A stretch of DNA of 64,000 bases, taken from contig JAISPR010000153.1 in the NCBI GenBank assembly GCA_031274765.1, forward strand, positions 62,001-126,000, written 5' to 3'. Under the pieces are notes generated by a model, which saw only the letters and a program-made list of their open reading frames with translations, did no database searches and was not told the origin of the DNA. How positions within the stretch are numbered: the first letter of the stretch is position 1; each line of letters begins with the position of its first letter. The position numbers and the translations under genes are program-made. This DNA is from Nitrososphaerota archaeon (GTDB taxonomy: Archaea > Thermoproteota > Bathyarchaeia > Bathyarchaeales > Bathycorpusculaceae). This document shows positions 8,404 to 17,834 of the stretch, in pieces.

Positions 8404-9594
8404 ATGCCCAAAGTTACCCTTAAAAACGGAATCAACTGGGTTGGCGTCACCGACTGGAATATACGGGATTTCCACGATTACGTAACATCCTGCGGTACTA
8501 GCTACAACGCCTACTTGATTCAAGACGAAAAAATTGCACTAGTAGACACCGTAAAAGCGACGTTTTGCAAAGAATTAATCGCCCACATCTCAGAATTAAC
8601 AACCCTTGAAAAAATTGATTACATCATAGTCAATCATGTAGAAATGGATCATTCAAGCAGTCTTCCCATAATTGCGGAACTAGCTAAAAATGCCAAAATC
8701 TGCGCAACTGCACGCGGCAAAGAAGAACTCATCAAACATTACGGGGCTGCCTTTGAACGGGTTGAAACCGTCAAATCTGGCGATAAAATCAGTCTGGGGA
8801 AAAAAACGCTCACATTCCTTGAAGCTCCAATGCTTCACTGGCCTGACAGCATGTTCACCTACATAATTGAAGATAAAGTGTTAATGCCAAACGACGCCTT
8901 TGGGCAACATCTAGCCAGTTCGGGACACTTTGATGATGAAGTCGACCAAGAAAGGTTAATGAAAGAAGCCATTACCTATTATAGCAATATTCTCACGCCT
9001 TTTGCACCACTCATCGTCAAGAAACTTCAAGAAGTCATCGACATAAAGTTGCCCATTGATATCATTGCACCCAGCCACGGTATCATCTGGCGCAAAGACC
9101 CAATGAAAATCGTCAATGCTTACATGGATTGGTCAACGGGTAAAGTTGTGAAACAAAAAGTATCGATAGTCTTTGATACGATGTGGGACAGCACCAACAA
9201 GATGGCCCGAGCTATTAGCGATGGTATCGCAAGTCAGGGTGTCGAAGTCAAATTGTTTAAACTTCGGTGCACCGAAAACACAGATATAGTTACTGAGATC
9301 ACTGATTCTAAAGTGGTTTTGGTGGGTTCTCCCACGCTCAACAATGGCATATTCCCCTCGGTAAGTATGTTTCTCACCTATATCACTGGATTGAAGCCGA
9401 AAGACAAACTGTGGGGCTTTTTTGGCTCGTATGGCTGGGGGGGTGGCGCTGTACGGGGTATGGTGAAGGTGGCTAATGAGGCGGGCTTTGAGGTGATAGA
9501 TCTTGGTATCGAGTTGAAGTGGGTTCCTACTGAAGCAGAACTTAAAAAATGCTTTGACTATGGTGTGCAAATCGCTCAAAAAGTCAAAGCCTAA
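8404..9594 (+). CDS. fprA: Flavodiiron protein, probable F420H2 oxidase (FprA type)
   Basis: Cytoplasmic enzyme that reduces O2 (or NO) to harmless products; the archaeal FprA branch takes electrons from F420H2. The N-terminal metallo-beta-lactamase-like domain shows the di-iron ligands H78-x-E80-x-D82-H83 (NHVEMDHSS) and later AMLHWPDS-type and PSHG motifs (His ligands). A flavodoxin domain starts near residue 250, with the FMN-binding loop DTMWDSTNKMA and the SYGWGGGAV segment. The length (396 aa) is normal and there is no rubredoxin extension. It stands alone. F420 use is inferred from the family and from cofE and the FrhB-like gene in the same window. Confidence 0.92.
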   Translation: MPKVTLKNGINWVGVTDWNIRDFHDYVTSCGTSYNAYLIQDEKIALVDTVKATFCKELIAHISELTTLEKIDYIIVNHVEMDHSSSLPIIAELAKNAKICATARGKEELIKHYGAAFERVETVKSGDKISLGKKTLTFLEAPMLHWPDSMFTYIIEDKVLMPNDAFGQHLASSGHFDDEVDQERLMKEAITYYSNILTPFAPLIVKKLQEVIDIKLPIDIIAPSHGIIWRKDPMKIVNAYMDWSTGKVVKQKVSIVFDTMWDSTNKMARAISDGIASQGVEVKLFKLRCTENTDIVTEITDSKVVLVGSPTLNNGIFPSVSMFLTYITGLKPKDKLWGFFGSYGWGGGAVRGMVKVANEAGFEVIDLGIELKWVPTEAELKKCFDYGVQIAQKVKA

Positions 9595-9811
9595 TTTCCC
9601 GATTTATTATTAACCCTATTGAAATTATATGTTGATAGCATTGGAAAGCATAGTCAGATTTTAAATGACTACGCTTCAAGCTATTTAGCAGATTTGAAAC
9701 TGTTTGTGATTGATCAGGCAACAAGCACTGTTTAACCTACTCAACCATCTGTCATAGCAGCATATAGATTTTTAAAAAAAAGTCAAGTGTTAGTTTGATT
9801 GTTTAATTCGT

Positions 9812-10717
9812 TTATATTAAGTTTTTTTCATAAGGCAATCCGTCACGGGCACCCATTTTCATCACACTTTGTGAAGCCACAAAATTACCCAGTCTACCGC
9901 ATTCAAAGAGGGATTTATTGTGGAGTAATCCGTAGATAAAACCAGCGTTAAAAGCATCACCCGCACCCGTCGTGTCAACAACAGGAACTTTGAAAGGTGC
10001 GACAGTTCGTTTTTCTATACCATCGGTAATATAGCAGCCTTTAGCCCCGAGTTTAACTGCAATGACTTTGACGCCCATCTGTAGAAGTGCTGTGGCACCT
10101 TTGGCAACATCCGACTCACCTGTGAGGAGTTCAAGCTCCATCGCATTGGGTAGCATAACATAGCTGTTTTGGATTAGGGGCTCCATTGCCGCTATCCCTT
10201 TTTGGGCATAGAGCGCACCGGGATCAAAACTAACTTTGACATGTTCAGGTAAAAAACTCATAAGTTTTTTTTGTACACGAAAAGATTTTTCCCCCACAAA
10301 TGAAGTTAGATGTAAAAACTTGGTATCAGTAACATAGTTTGCATGTAACTCACGAAATTCAACACCGTCATTGACACCGGGATTAATATAGAGCGCCCGT
10401 GCACCTTTTTTGTCGACAAATCCAAGACAAACACCACTCTTGCCTTTGGGAGCGTGTATAATACCGTCTGTGTTAACGCCCTCTGTTTTAAAACACTCCA
10501 TTTGCAGACCACCCTCATGATCACCAGCCACTTTACCAATAAAACCCACCATACAACCTAACCGCGCCAAACCAACAATGGTGTTAGCAGCTGAACCACC
10601 GCAAACTTCCGCATAGTCATAAATAAAGCTCTCATTGTCAGCACCGGCAATTTTGTCCACTTTTAAGAGGGTATCAACGTTTAATGCACCAAATCCAATG
10701 ACATCAAACCGCGTCAT
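9812..10717 (-). CDS. PfkB-family (ribokinase-like) sugar/nucleoside kinase
   Basis: 301-residue ATP-dependent kinase of the ribokinase superfamily. It shows the N-terminal GFGALNVDTL strand, the GGSAANT substrate motif (about residues 40-46) and the PfkB signature DTTGAGDAFNAGF with the catalytic Asp (about residues 248-260). The substrate is not decidable by eye; ribokinase, adenosine kinase and nucleoside kinases are all possible. The ATG overlaps the stop of ftr by 4 bases (ATGA), so the two are translationally coupled. It is the last gene of the purF-purD-HAD-ftr-pfkB run, which argues for a role in nucleotide or pterin C1 metabolism. Confidence 0.88.
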   Translation of the reverse strand: MTRFDVIGFGALNVDTLLKVDKIAGADNESFIYDYAEVCGGSAANTIVGLARLGCMVGFIGKVAGDHEGGLQMECFKTEGVNTDGIIHAPKGKSGVCLGFVDKKGARALYINPGVNDGVEFRELHANYVTDTKFLHLTSFVGEKSFRVQKKLMSFLPEHVKVSFDPGALYAQKGIAAMEPLIQNSYVMLPNAMELELLTGESDVAKGATALLQMGVKVIAVKLGAKGCYITDGIEKRTVAPFKVPVVDTTGAGDAFNAGFIYGLLHNKSLFECGRLGNFVASQSVMKMGARDGLPYEKNLI

Positions 10718-11619
10718 TGAAAAATCTCCCGCAAAGAGATTTTGAATTGACCAAGCCTACCTTCATAGTTACCAGCAGAAATACGCACAACCCCTTCAAT
10801 GCCCAAGATAGCTTCGACACCTGCTTTTGTTGCAACCCTAAGCGCCTCCACAGAGACACCATCATATACAACCTCAGCGATATAACCTACCCCATCAGGC
10901 ACCCTGGATTTATTACCCAACTTTGCTCTAAGAGAGGGACAAAAATAATGATTTGTTGTAGGCCCAATTTGCGGAAAATTGGTTTCGGGTTTACTACCAG
11001 CTGAACAAATATCAAATGTTGTAATCACACCATCAATGTGGTGAATTGCATCAAGGGCTTTGGCACCGGCTTCTTTGAGTGCTTCTTTGGTTGTACACAT
11101 AAACCAAAAGTTACCTCCCATCACACCCTTAGAATAACCGATATATCGTTCAATGACAAAATCTGGCACCATCAAAGGAACAACAATGACATCTCGACCA
11201 TGACGTTTCTCAACCCATTCATAGCCATCACCGCAGTGACCCACACGTTCCATCATATCCATCTTGCCCTGAGCGTTGGGGAGAGCGTCATAGACAGCAG
11301 TAAATGGTTTAACAAGTATGTCTTGACGGATACGATAACTGAGTTCTTTTTCAAATTTTTCTACCGATTGAGAAAAATCTTTTTTTGCATTGATTTCACC
11401 CCAAAACTGCAGTATAGCACCAACTCTGCCGTCAGGAGTTTCCTCTGGTTGGAGGTAACGCTCTACACCACCCTCAGTTCTACCAATTACTACAGAGGGG
11501 GTTGCGGTAGAATCTGAAGCGGCTCTACAGAGGGTTTCAACATCATCTGCAGTTATAATTACACGGCAATAAATGCCCGCAAACGCTTCAATGAAAGTAT
11601 CATCTATTTTTTTATTCAT
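10714..11619 (-). CDS. ftr: Formylmethanofuran:tetrahydromethanopterin formyltransferase
   Basis: Ftr moves the formyl group between formylmethanofuran and tetrahydromethanopterin in the archaeal methyl branch. Hallmarks are IEAFAGIYCRVIITADD near the N terminus, PEETPDGRVGA (about residues 58-68), VMGGNFW, the TTNHYFCPSLR segment and the C-terminal VVRISAGNYEGRLG motif. The length (301 aa) matches the family. Its start codon directly follows the stop of the HAD gene, and its stop overlaps the start of the PfkB gene, so it belongs to the purine operon. Direction (CO2 fixation or formyl oxidation) cannot be told from sequence. Confidence 0.95.
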   Translation of the reverse strand: MNKKIDDTFIEAFAGIYCRVIITADDVETLCRAASDSTATPSVVIGRTEGGVERYLQPEETPDGRVGAILQFWGEINAKKDFSQSVEKFEKELSYRIRQDILVKPFTAVYDALPNAQGKMDMMERVGHCGDGYEWVEKRHGRDVIVVPLMVPDFVIERYIGYSKGVMGGNFWFMCTTKEALKEAGAKALDAIHHIDGVITTFDICSAGSKPETNFPQIGPTTNHYFCPSLRAKLGNKSRVPDGVGYIAEVVYDGVSVEALRVATKAGVEAILGIEGVVRISAGNYEGRLGQFKISLREIFQ

Positions 11620-12711
11620 TTATCCTAATCTCCCAATGTTTTCTCCACGGATTTTTTCTCGAAACGCACAGCTTTCCTTTGTGATTTGCTCCATATTTTG
11701 TGGTGTTATCACTTGGACGTTTGGCTGTGTGTTAGTGTAACCTGTAAACAGCGATTTTAACACTGTAATACTAATACCATTTTCATTGAGCACTGCACGG
11801 CACCAAAAACGAAGTACCTTGAGCACCTGGTCTTTGGCCAATCTACAAAATAAATCAGCCACCACCGCGGTTACAAGCGCACTCTCAGAGAGCACTGCAA
11901 CCGCAGCGTTTTTCACAGCATAACCATTGCCATTAAAAGAAACTGCTAAGCCGCCAGATTCACTGACCAGTTTGAAGGCCTCCACATCAGTTATACTGTC
12001 ACCTACATACATCACATTTGATAACGGGACGCCTAAACGTTTAACGACATCACAAATTGCGTCTGCTTTCTGCGGCCCTCCGATTGTAACCACATCAGTT
12101 AGCAACTTGCCGGCATTCATTTTTGGGAGCTCCGACCAAAAAATTTCGTCAAGGCGACGGATTATTGCTTGATCAAGTGTCGAAAAATCTGCAAAGCTTA
12201 CAGCTGTGGGGGGGATTTTGATACGGGGCATCTGAGCGATTTCTTGAGCCATATTTCTTAGACGGTTTTTCTCTTCGAGGCTAACGGTGTATTTGTAAAG
12301 ATTCACTTTTGTACAATAAGTATTTTCGTAGGGAAAGTTGAGAACCTTACAGAGCGCTTTGATGTAGTGTTCATAACTGGTGCTGACGATAAAAACTTTA
12401 GCATCCACACAAATACTACTCAATGCATCAGCAATATGTGGAATAACGCAGATGTTTTGAGTACAGAACTCGTCTATCTGCTCATCAGTAATGTCATATG
12501 CTTTGAAGAAAGGTAAAATCAAACGAAGGGTACTACCAGCAGCATACCCCGGTTTGTGAAAAACATCTGCAAGTATGTCATCATAGCAGCTTATATTGAC
12601 AAAAAGGGCTTCTCCGTTGGGGATAAAATGGGCCGACAATTCGTAGGCATTGTCGTTTTTTGAAATTGGTCCTTCACAATCGGAAATAATAATTTTCTCT
12701 ACACCCTGCAT
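11620..12711 (-). CDS. HAD-family phosphatase resembling EhaR
   Basis: 363-residue haloacid-dehalogenase fold protein. The nucleophile motif is SDCEGPIS (about residues 9-16), motif II is IVSTSYEHY, and motif III is the C-terminal YVGDSITDVEAF. It closely resembles the protein annotated in methanogens as energy-converting hydrogenase A subunit R, including the DCEGPISKNDNAYEL opening and PGYAAGSTLRLILPF. No Eha hydrogenase genes are present here, so a phosphatase role tied to cofactor or nucleotide chemistry is more likely than a hydrogenase subunit. It overlaps the end of purD by 13 bp and is followed immediately by ftr. Confidence 0.8.
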   Translation of the reverse strand: MQGVEKIIISDCEGPISKNDNAYELSAHFIPNGEALFVNISCYDDILADVFHKPGYAAGSTLRLILPFFKAYDITDEQIDEFCTQNICVIPHIADALSSICVDAKVFIVSTSYEHYIKALCKVLNFPYENTYCTKVNLYKYTVSLEEKNRLRNMAQEIAQMPRIKIPPTAVSFADFSTLDQAIIRRLDEIFWSELPKMNAGKLLTDVVTIGGPQKADAICDVVKRLGVPLSNVMYVGDSITDVEAFKLVSESGGLAVSFNGNGYAVKNAAVAVLSESALVTAVVADLFCRLAKDQVLKVLRFWCRAVLNENGISITVLKSLFTGYTNTQPNVQVITPQNMEQITKESCAFREKIRGENIGRLG

Positions 12712-14114
12712 TTCAATTTCTCCATGTTCCGGACACTTTTTGTTATATGTTTTTTGGCGGCCACATCAATACGGTTCCACAATGCACCACCATTGATAGC
12801 CCTAGCGCCTTCCTGACTGATTTGACGAGCTTCTTCTATGGATTCGCCAATACCAAGGATACCAACAGTCCGAGATTTGAGGGCATAGTTTTTACCATTT
12901 CGAACTTCCATAGAACCAGGATAAATACGAATGTTAGCACCGTATTTTTTGCTTAAAGCTTCAGCCTTTGTTAAGTCAACAGGAGTACCAACAGCAACTT
13001 TGTCAAGTTTATCAGGATACATTTCACAGTATCCACCATAATCAGGTGGAACCTTGTAGGTTAAAACTGTTGCTGACTTTTCCATTCCAACCCCCTTGAG
13101 AGTACCGTCCACCATACGAAGACAAACATCAACAAAATCATCTTTTATAATGGGAAGCAAATTCATTATTTCAGGATCACCAGGGCGACTATTAATTTCA
13201 AGGATTTTTATACCCCTGCCGGTATGCATAAACGCAAGATAGAGCGGCACTCCACGAAGGGCCGTATCATCGGGAATTTTCTTCTTCCAGCTCTCAAAAA
13301 CTCTTCGGGCTAACTCTAGTTCAGCCTTACGATCGACAACTGTGAGGAAAGGCAAATAATCCTTATTGGCTTTATAGGAACCCATACCACCCGTGTTTGG
13401 TCCTTGATCACCGTCAAAAGCACGTTTATAATCTCGGGTATCGGGAAGCAAAACAAAGTGTTTACCGTCACAAAATCCCATGCAACTGGATTCTTCGCCA
13501 AGTAATTTTTCTTCGATGACAACTGAACTATACTCAAAAATAGAGAGAAAATGCTCAAAAAGTTGTTCACGAGTGATAAAATGATCACCCCAAACGCCAA
13601 CCCCCTTTCCTAAAGCGGGTTTATCGGGTTTAACAACAACGTGATTGTCAAGTTCATCTAACCATTTGTAAACCGCATCTTTTACGTCAGCTTTTGTTGG
13701 GTATTTGGCAGGGTCAAAGACTTGGAAACGCGGGTTAGCTTCGGGCGCGATTTCTTCAAAGAGGATACGTTGGGCCACTTTACTTTCTTCAATAGCGTAG
13801 GCTTTTTTTGGGCAAATAACAGGGACGCCGGTTTTCGCCTCGATTAAATCACGAATACCGTTGATTATGGGATTTTCAGAACCGACTAAAACAAAATCCA
13901 AAACATCCTTGTTTGCCATGGTAAACTTGCAGATTTCGTCAATATTTAGACTTGGAATAACCACATGTTTAGTTGCGTGTTTAGCATTAAACGGGTTACA
14001 TTGCTTGTCAGCAACATAGAGTTCGACTTTGTGGTTTGGGCTTCTTAGAAGGGTATCAGCCATAGCGACTTCTCTAGCACCATAAGAAACCAGCAAGACA
14101 CCGATTTTTTCCAT
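12699..14114 (-). CDS. purD: Phosphoribosylamine-glycine ligase
   Basis: GAR synthetase, second step of purine biosynthesis, ATP-grasp superfamily. Visible features are the N-terminal VLLVSYGAREVAMA nucleotide-fold segment, VVKPDKPALGKGV (ATP-binding), FDGDQGPNTGGMGS (family signature), and EINSRPGDPEIMNLLP with the metal-binding Glu and Asn. The length (471 aa) is slightly longer than bacterial PurD. It lies 49 bp downstream of purF and overlaps the HAD gene, so it is in the same operon. Start ATG at 14114. Confidence 0.95.
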   Translation of the reverse strand: MEKIGVLLVSYGAREVAMADTLLRSPNHKVELYVADKQCNPFNAKHATKHVVIPSLNIDEICKFTMANKDVLDFVLVGSENPIINGIRDLIEAKTGVPVICPKKAYAIEESKVAQRILFEEIAPEANPRFQVFDPAKYPTKADVKDAVYKWLDELDNHVVVKPDKPALGKGVGVWGDHFITREQLFEHFLSIFEYSSVVIEEKLLGEESSCMGFCDGKHFVLLPDTRDYKRAFDGDQGPNTGGMGSYKANKDYLPFLTVVDRKAELELARRVFESWKKKIPDDTALRGVPLYLAFMHTGRGIKILEINSRPGDPEIMNLLPIIKDDFVDVCLRMVDGTLKGVGMEKSATVLTYKVPPDYGGYCEMYPDKLDKVAVGTPVDLTKAEALSKKYGANIRIYPGSMEVRNGKNYALKSRTVGILGIGESIEEARQISQEGARAINGGALWNRIDVAAKKHITKSVRNMEKLKCRV

Positions 14115-14163
14115 CCAAATACACCCTTGGTTGTTCTACTTTGTGAGAAACGCTTAATAGCAG

Positions 14164-15645
14164 TTACGGCTGAACTTCGTCGTTTTCGTAGACACGCCCT
14201 TTGTCTTCATAACCATCCAAGAAACGTTTCTTCATAGCATCAGCAATTTTCTGTGCACAAGGGGTGGGATATTTACCAGTAACGCAAGCTAAGCAAAGGG
14301 TATCTTCTTTTTCACCTATGGCCGTGAGCAAATTTTCAAGGGATTGATAGCAAACACCATCAGCGCCGATGATTTTAGCAATTTCTTCTGCACTGTGCCG
14401 GCTGCCAACAAGCTGACCATAACTGGACATGTCAATACCATAAAAACAAGGACCAACAATACGGGGGAAAGTGACAAAGACATAGACTTTTTTTGCACCC
14501 GCATTTCGCATTTTTGCGATGATAACTTTAGTTGTGTCACCACGAACAATACTGTCTTCTGTGATGATAACACGTTTACCCTTGATTTTTTCATCCAAGA
14601 TGTTGATTTTCTTATCGATAGTGGAGTAACGTTCAGCGTTTAACAAAATAAAAGCCCGTTCTGTGACATATCGGTGACGACGTGAAGCACGTTCCCAGCG
14701 GAGCCCAGACGCTTCATGAACACCCATAGCAGGGTCATCACCAGTTTCAGGTACCGACATAATGATGTCACTGTCGTTAACAACGTGAGGGTATTCTTTG
14801 ACAATGTTACGGCCAAAAGCTTCACGGATTTCGTAAACATATTTGCCGTTAAAAATTGAGTCCGGCCGCGCAAAATAAGCAAATTCAAAAGCGCAAAACG
14901 CACGCCTAGGATTTGGGATAACCTGAATACGCTTAAACCCCTCTTTGGATGCGATAACAAGTTCTCCAGGGTTTAATTCGAAGTCACGAACAAAACTGTT
15001 CATATCAAGACTGACAGTTTCAGACGAAAACGCAAACGTTTTACCGTTAGGGTCATGTCCAGCACATAGAGGCTTTATACCGTGGGGATCTTTGAAAGCA
15101 AAAAATGTACCGTCACCTGTTATACCAGTAACGCTAAAGGCGCCGTCTAGATTTTCCATAACACCTTTGGCGGCTAGCACCAAATCATTTGTCTGTTTGA
15201 GGCCAAGAAGCATTTTGTGACAGACCAAATCAGAATCGCAGTTATAGATAAACCCAGAGAAATTTTTAGCCATCTCTTTTTTGAGCGGTTGAGTGTTTAC
15301 AATATTGCCGTTAAAAGACAGAGCAATTTTTACATCATCTAAGGTTGCTGTGAAGGGCTGAGTACCTTGTATAATAGAGAGCTCATCACATTTACCCGAG
15401 GTGGTGTAGCGAACATTTCCGATGCCAATCGAGCCCGGTAATCGATTAAACCACTCGTTTATAGCATCGCTTTTCACTTTTGGCACTAAATCAAGGTTTT
15501 TGTAGGGATAAAAAGTTCCGTCATCGTATGTAAGAAAACCATGAGACTGGTGTCCTCTGTGATTTTGTGCCCTTAGTCCCCAGTAAATATAGGGAAAGAT
15601 AGGTTGATACTCATAGTTTATTGCGCCAAAGATACCGCAGCCCGT
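14164..15645 (-). CDS. purF: Amidophosphoribosyltransferase with non-canonical start
   Basis: First committed step of purine synthesis (PRPP plus glutamine to phosphoribosylamine). The Ntn-type glutaminase domain begins CGIFGA (Cys codon at 15639-15637) and continues with RAQNHRGHQSHG; the C-terminal PRTase shows VIITEDSIVRGDT. The first ATG/GTG/TTG in frame is GTG at 15486, which would remove the catalytic Cys and about 50 conserved residues, and an in-frame TAA lies at 15664-15666. Initiation must therefore use a non-canonical codon between them (ACG at 15645 gives M-G-C and follows GAAGGG by 7 bases; ATC at 15648 is the alternative), or the sequence has a frameshift. I place the start at ACG. 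It leads the purF-purD-HAD-ftr-pfkB operon. Confidence 0.88.
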   Translation of the reverse strand, partial: TGCGIFGAINYEYQPIFPYIYWGLRAQNHRGHQSHGFLTYDDGTFYPYKNLDLVPKVKSDAINEWFNRLPGSIGIGNVRYTTSGKCDELSIIQGTQPFTATLDDVKIALSFNGNIVNTQPLKKEMAKNFSGFIYNCDSDLVCHKMLLGLKQTNDLVLAAKGVMENLDGAFSVTGITGDGTFFAFKDPHGIKPLCAGHDPNGKTFAFSSETVSLDMNSFVRDFELNPGELVIASKEGFKRIQVIPNPRRAFCAFEFAYFARPDSIFNGKYVYEIREAFGRNIVKEYPHVVNDSDIIMSVPETGDDPAMGVHEASGLRWERASRRHRYVTERAFILLNAERYSTIDKKINILDEKIKGKRVIITEDSIVRGDTTKVIIAKMRNAGAKKVYVFVTFPRIVGPCFYGIDMSSYGQLVGSRHSAEEIAKIIGADGVCYQSLENLLTAIGEKEDTLCLACVTGKYPTPCAQKIADAMKKRFLDGYEDKGRVYENDEVQP

Positions 15646-15795
15646 GATTGGTCCCTTCTCACATTAAATGTGTTTGTAATAACAGAAGGGGTTTATCAAT
15701 TTTTAGTACAAAATTAACTGTTCCATGATGTTTACCAGCCTTCAATTGAGTTTAGACACATGTTTGGCTGGTTGTGAGGTGTCTTAGAGAATAGA

Positions 15796-16683
15796 TCAGG
15801 GAAGAATACGGCCAGTGATGAATGCAATAAGTGCAATCAGCATAGCGACTTTGAGCAGTTTTCTTGCCTTGTTTGGGTCTTGGAAGACGGTGGGAATGGA
15901 ACCAATGAAAAGACAATCAGAAACTATCACAAGCACCAAATAACCTATACCAAAAATTTGGAAAGGATAGAATGCTAATATGCTAATAATAACGGCCAAG
16001 ATCACTAAAAAAGAGGCTAGAACACCTGCGTTTTTTGGTCCAATCAGTTTGGGCAATGTGCTACGGTCTATGTCGCCTTTGATGTCTTCAATATCTTTGA
16101 TTATTTCACGACCAACAATGGCTAAAAAGGAAGATAGCGCCATAACAAAAGTTGCCTCCAAACCACCCACGATTATACCGCCAAAGATGAATCCCAAAGC
16201 AGTTTGAAAACCGATAAGAAGGTTGCCAGCGGCCTTTTTCTTTTTTATACCCAGCTCGTAGCCAATTTGAAGAACTGTTGCAACCGCGACCATTGCTAAA
16301 ACTGTCAGAGTTGATATGGTGCTCAATATGTAGGTTAAGATAAAGCAGAGGGCAAACATTGTAACTGAGAAAGCAAGGTAAGTTTTAGGTTTGAGAATGC
16401 CAGAGGGCAAAAGACGTTCGGGGTGGGCAATTTTATCTATTTCGATATCGAAATAGTCGTTTAGGGCGTTGCTTGCCAATCCAAACAAGAAACCAACAAG
16501 AGTTGCCAAGGTTACCGGTAACCATGACTCAACAACGGTTAACCCGGCACCTGCGACGCAGGCAGCTAAAACGCCAAGGCCTACAAGCAGCGAGGTGAAA
16601 GGTCGGCCCAGGTGTATAATTTTTCGTACCGATTGATTTTTTGTCGCATACCTGCCCTTAGAGTTCATATATTTCCGGTCCAA
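15796..16683 (-). CDS. UbiA-family prenyltransferase, probable digeranylgeranylglyceryl phosphate synthase
   Basis: Integral membrane prenyltransferase with about 8-9 hydrophobic helices. The first Asp-rich motif is NALNDYFDIEIDKIAHPER (about residues 87-105) and the second is GREIIKDIEDIKGD (about residues 190-203). The NDYFD...D spacing and short length fit the archaeal enzyme that adds the second geranylgeranyl group to glycerol-1-phosphate in membrane-lipid synthesis. Its start overlaps the upstream gene by 26 bp, so a start at the internal ATG (MNSKGR, 16668) is also possible. It is paired with a cis-prenyltransferase-like gene, which supports an isoprenoid role. Confidence 0.85.
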   Translation of the reverse strand: MDRKYMNSKGRYATKNQSVRKIIHLGRPFTSLLVGLGVLAACVAGAGLTVVESWLPVTLATLVGFLFGLASNALNDYFDIEIDKIAHPERLLPSGILKPKTYLAFSVTMFALCFILTYILSTISTLTVLAMVAVATVLQIGYELGIKKKKAAGNLLIGFQTALGFIFGGIIVGGLEATFVMALSSFLAIVGREIIKDIEDIKGDIDRSTLPKLIGPKNAGVLASFLVILAVIISILAFYPFQIFGIGYLVLVIVSDCLFIGSIPTVFQDPNKARKLLKVAMLIALIAFITGRILP

Positions 16684-17599
16684 GGTTCCCTGTTATCATC
16701 ATCCGTTTGGTTTGAGGTATACTACTTGCTATGGGGATAGAGGAGGTTTTAATTTTGTCATACATGATGTCGCCGATGGTTTTTTCTATGAAGGGACGTC
16801 GGTGGACAAGGTAGAGCTCAGTTTCCCTCTGAGAACGTACAAAGTCGCGCTCGCCTTCAGCGTATTGTTTGAAGTATTGGGTGGATTCGTTTAGGATTTT
16901 GCTTCTCAAAGCGACAGCTACTAGATAAATGAGTTGATTATCGCTCCAGGTACTGCTTGCAGAGCCTTGTTGGACATACATAAGGCTGCTAAAGTCAGAA
17001 ATTGAGGGAGGAAGCATCATACCTGTTGGGAACTGGAGTTTAGTGTGGCGAATGGTTACATCTATTTTTGGGAATCCGGTAAAATAGGATTCATGTTTCA
17101 TCGCCCAGTCCAAGGAGTAGTTGATTAAAAAGTTAGCGGTGAACTGGGTGTTGGCTGCTGTTTTTTGGCATAGACTTTTTAGTTTTTCACCGAAAATACC
17201 TGAGGATCCTTGAGGTTCTAGTGCGGTTTCTAGGTCACCCACGAAATTAAGTTTAACACCGTATTTTTGGGCGTATTTGGCATAGTCAATATAGAGTCGT
17301 TTGAGTCCGTCATAGATGTCGGAGTAGTTTTCTCTTTGGCGGTGTTTTTCTTCGATGACATTTATGTAGCATGCCGGCATTTCCAGTACGCGCATGATAT
17401 TTATCAATCGTAAAACAAAGATGCCGCCGTCGTAATAGGCGTCAGCGCCTTTTAACAAGGTGGAAGTACGCATGCCGTCGGTCATGTCATAGATTACTGT
17501 TTGTTTAAGGCTTTTTTCAAAGTTTTCCAGCCCCAATGTGTTGCAGGCGGCTTGGAAACTTGTTTTAATGAAGTCTTCACTGGGTAAGTTTAGAGCCAT
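16658..17599 (-). CDS. Possible undecaprenyl-diphosphate-synthase-like (cis-prenyltransferase fold) protein
   Basis: 313 residues without membrane segments. A weak resemblance to cis-prenyltransferases is seen in order: YDMTDGMRTSTL near residue 37 (compare IPDGNRRWA), a helix/strand region ending LEMPACYINVIEE, KLNFVGDLETAL near residue 127 (compare the RxIGD segment), and VTIRHTKLQF (compare the IRTSGE motif). Several catalytic Arg/Asp positions are not conserved, so it may be an inactive or divergent subunit. Immediate overlap with the UbiA gene supports isoprenoid metabolism. Function is inferred; the gene itself is certain from length and context. Confidence 0.55.
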   Translation of the reverse strand: MALNLPSEDFIKTSFQAACNTLGLENFEKSLKQTVIYDMTDGMRTSTLLKGADAYYDGGIFVLRLINIMRVLEMPACYINVIEEKHRQRENYSDIYDGLKRLYIDYAKYAQKYGVKLNFVGDLETALEPQGSSGIFGEKLKSLCQKTAANTQFTANFLINYSLDWAMKHESYFTGFPKIDVTIRHTKLQFPTGMMLPPSISDFSSLMYVQQGSASSTWSDNQLIYLVAVALRSKILNESTQYFKQYAEGERDFVRSQRETELYLVHRRPFIEKTIGDIMYDKIKTSSIPIASSIPQTKRMMITGNLGPEIYEL

Positions 17600-17649
17600 A
17601 AGTTCCCTCTGCTCCTGTACTTTGTTGTTCTTGTGGATAAATCTTTGGG

Positions 17650-17720
17650 GTTCTTTGTTAAAACAGGTGGGTAAGAACCCAAGTTTCGCTGTGAATCAGG
17701 TTATATGGAGCATAAAGAAA
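17650..17720 (+). repeat. Truncated family C element
   Basis: The first ~70 bp resembles the left half of the family C elements (GGTTCTTTGTTAAAACAGGT compared with GGTTCTTCGTCAAAACAGGT at the inverted copy 31595-31723), then similarity fades. It lies just upstream of the cis-prenyltransferase-like gene, in or near its promoter. Confidence 0.5.
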
Positions 17721-17834
17721 GCACAAACAAATTCGTCCAAACAGTTAGATTCTCTAAACTCTGGTATGAAATATATTCAAACAAACCAAAAAATAACCAT
17801 AAACACTAATTATTTCAACTAAAACTTTTCTGAG

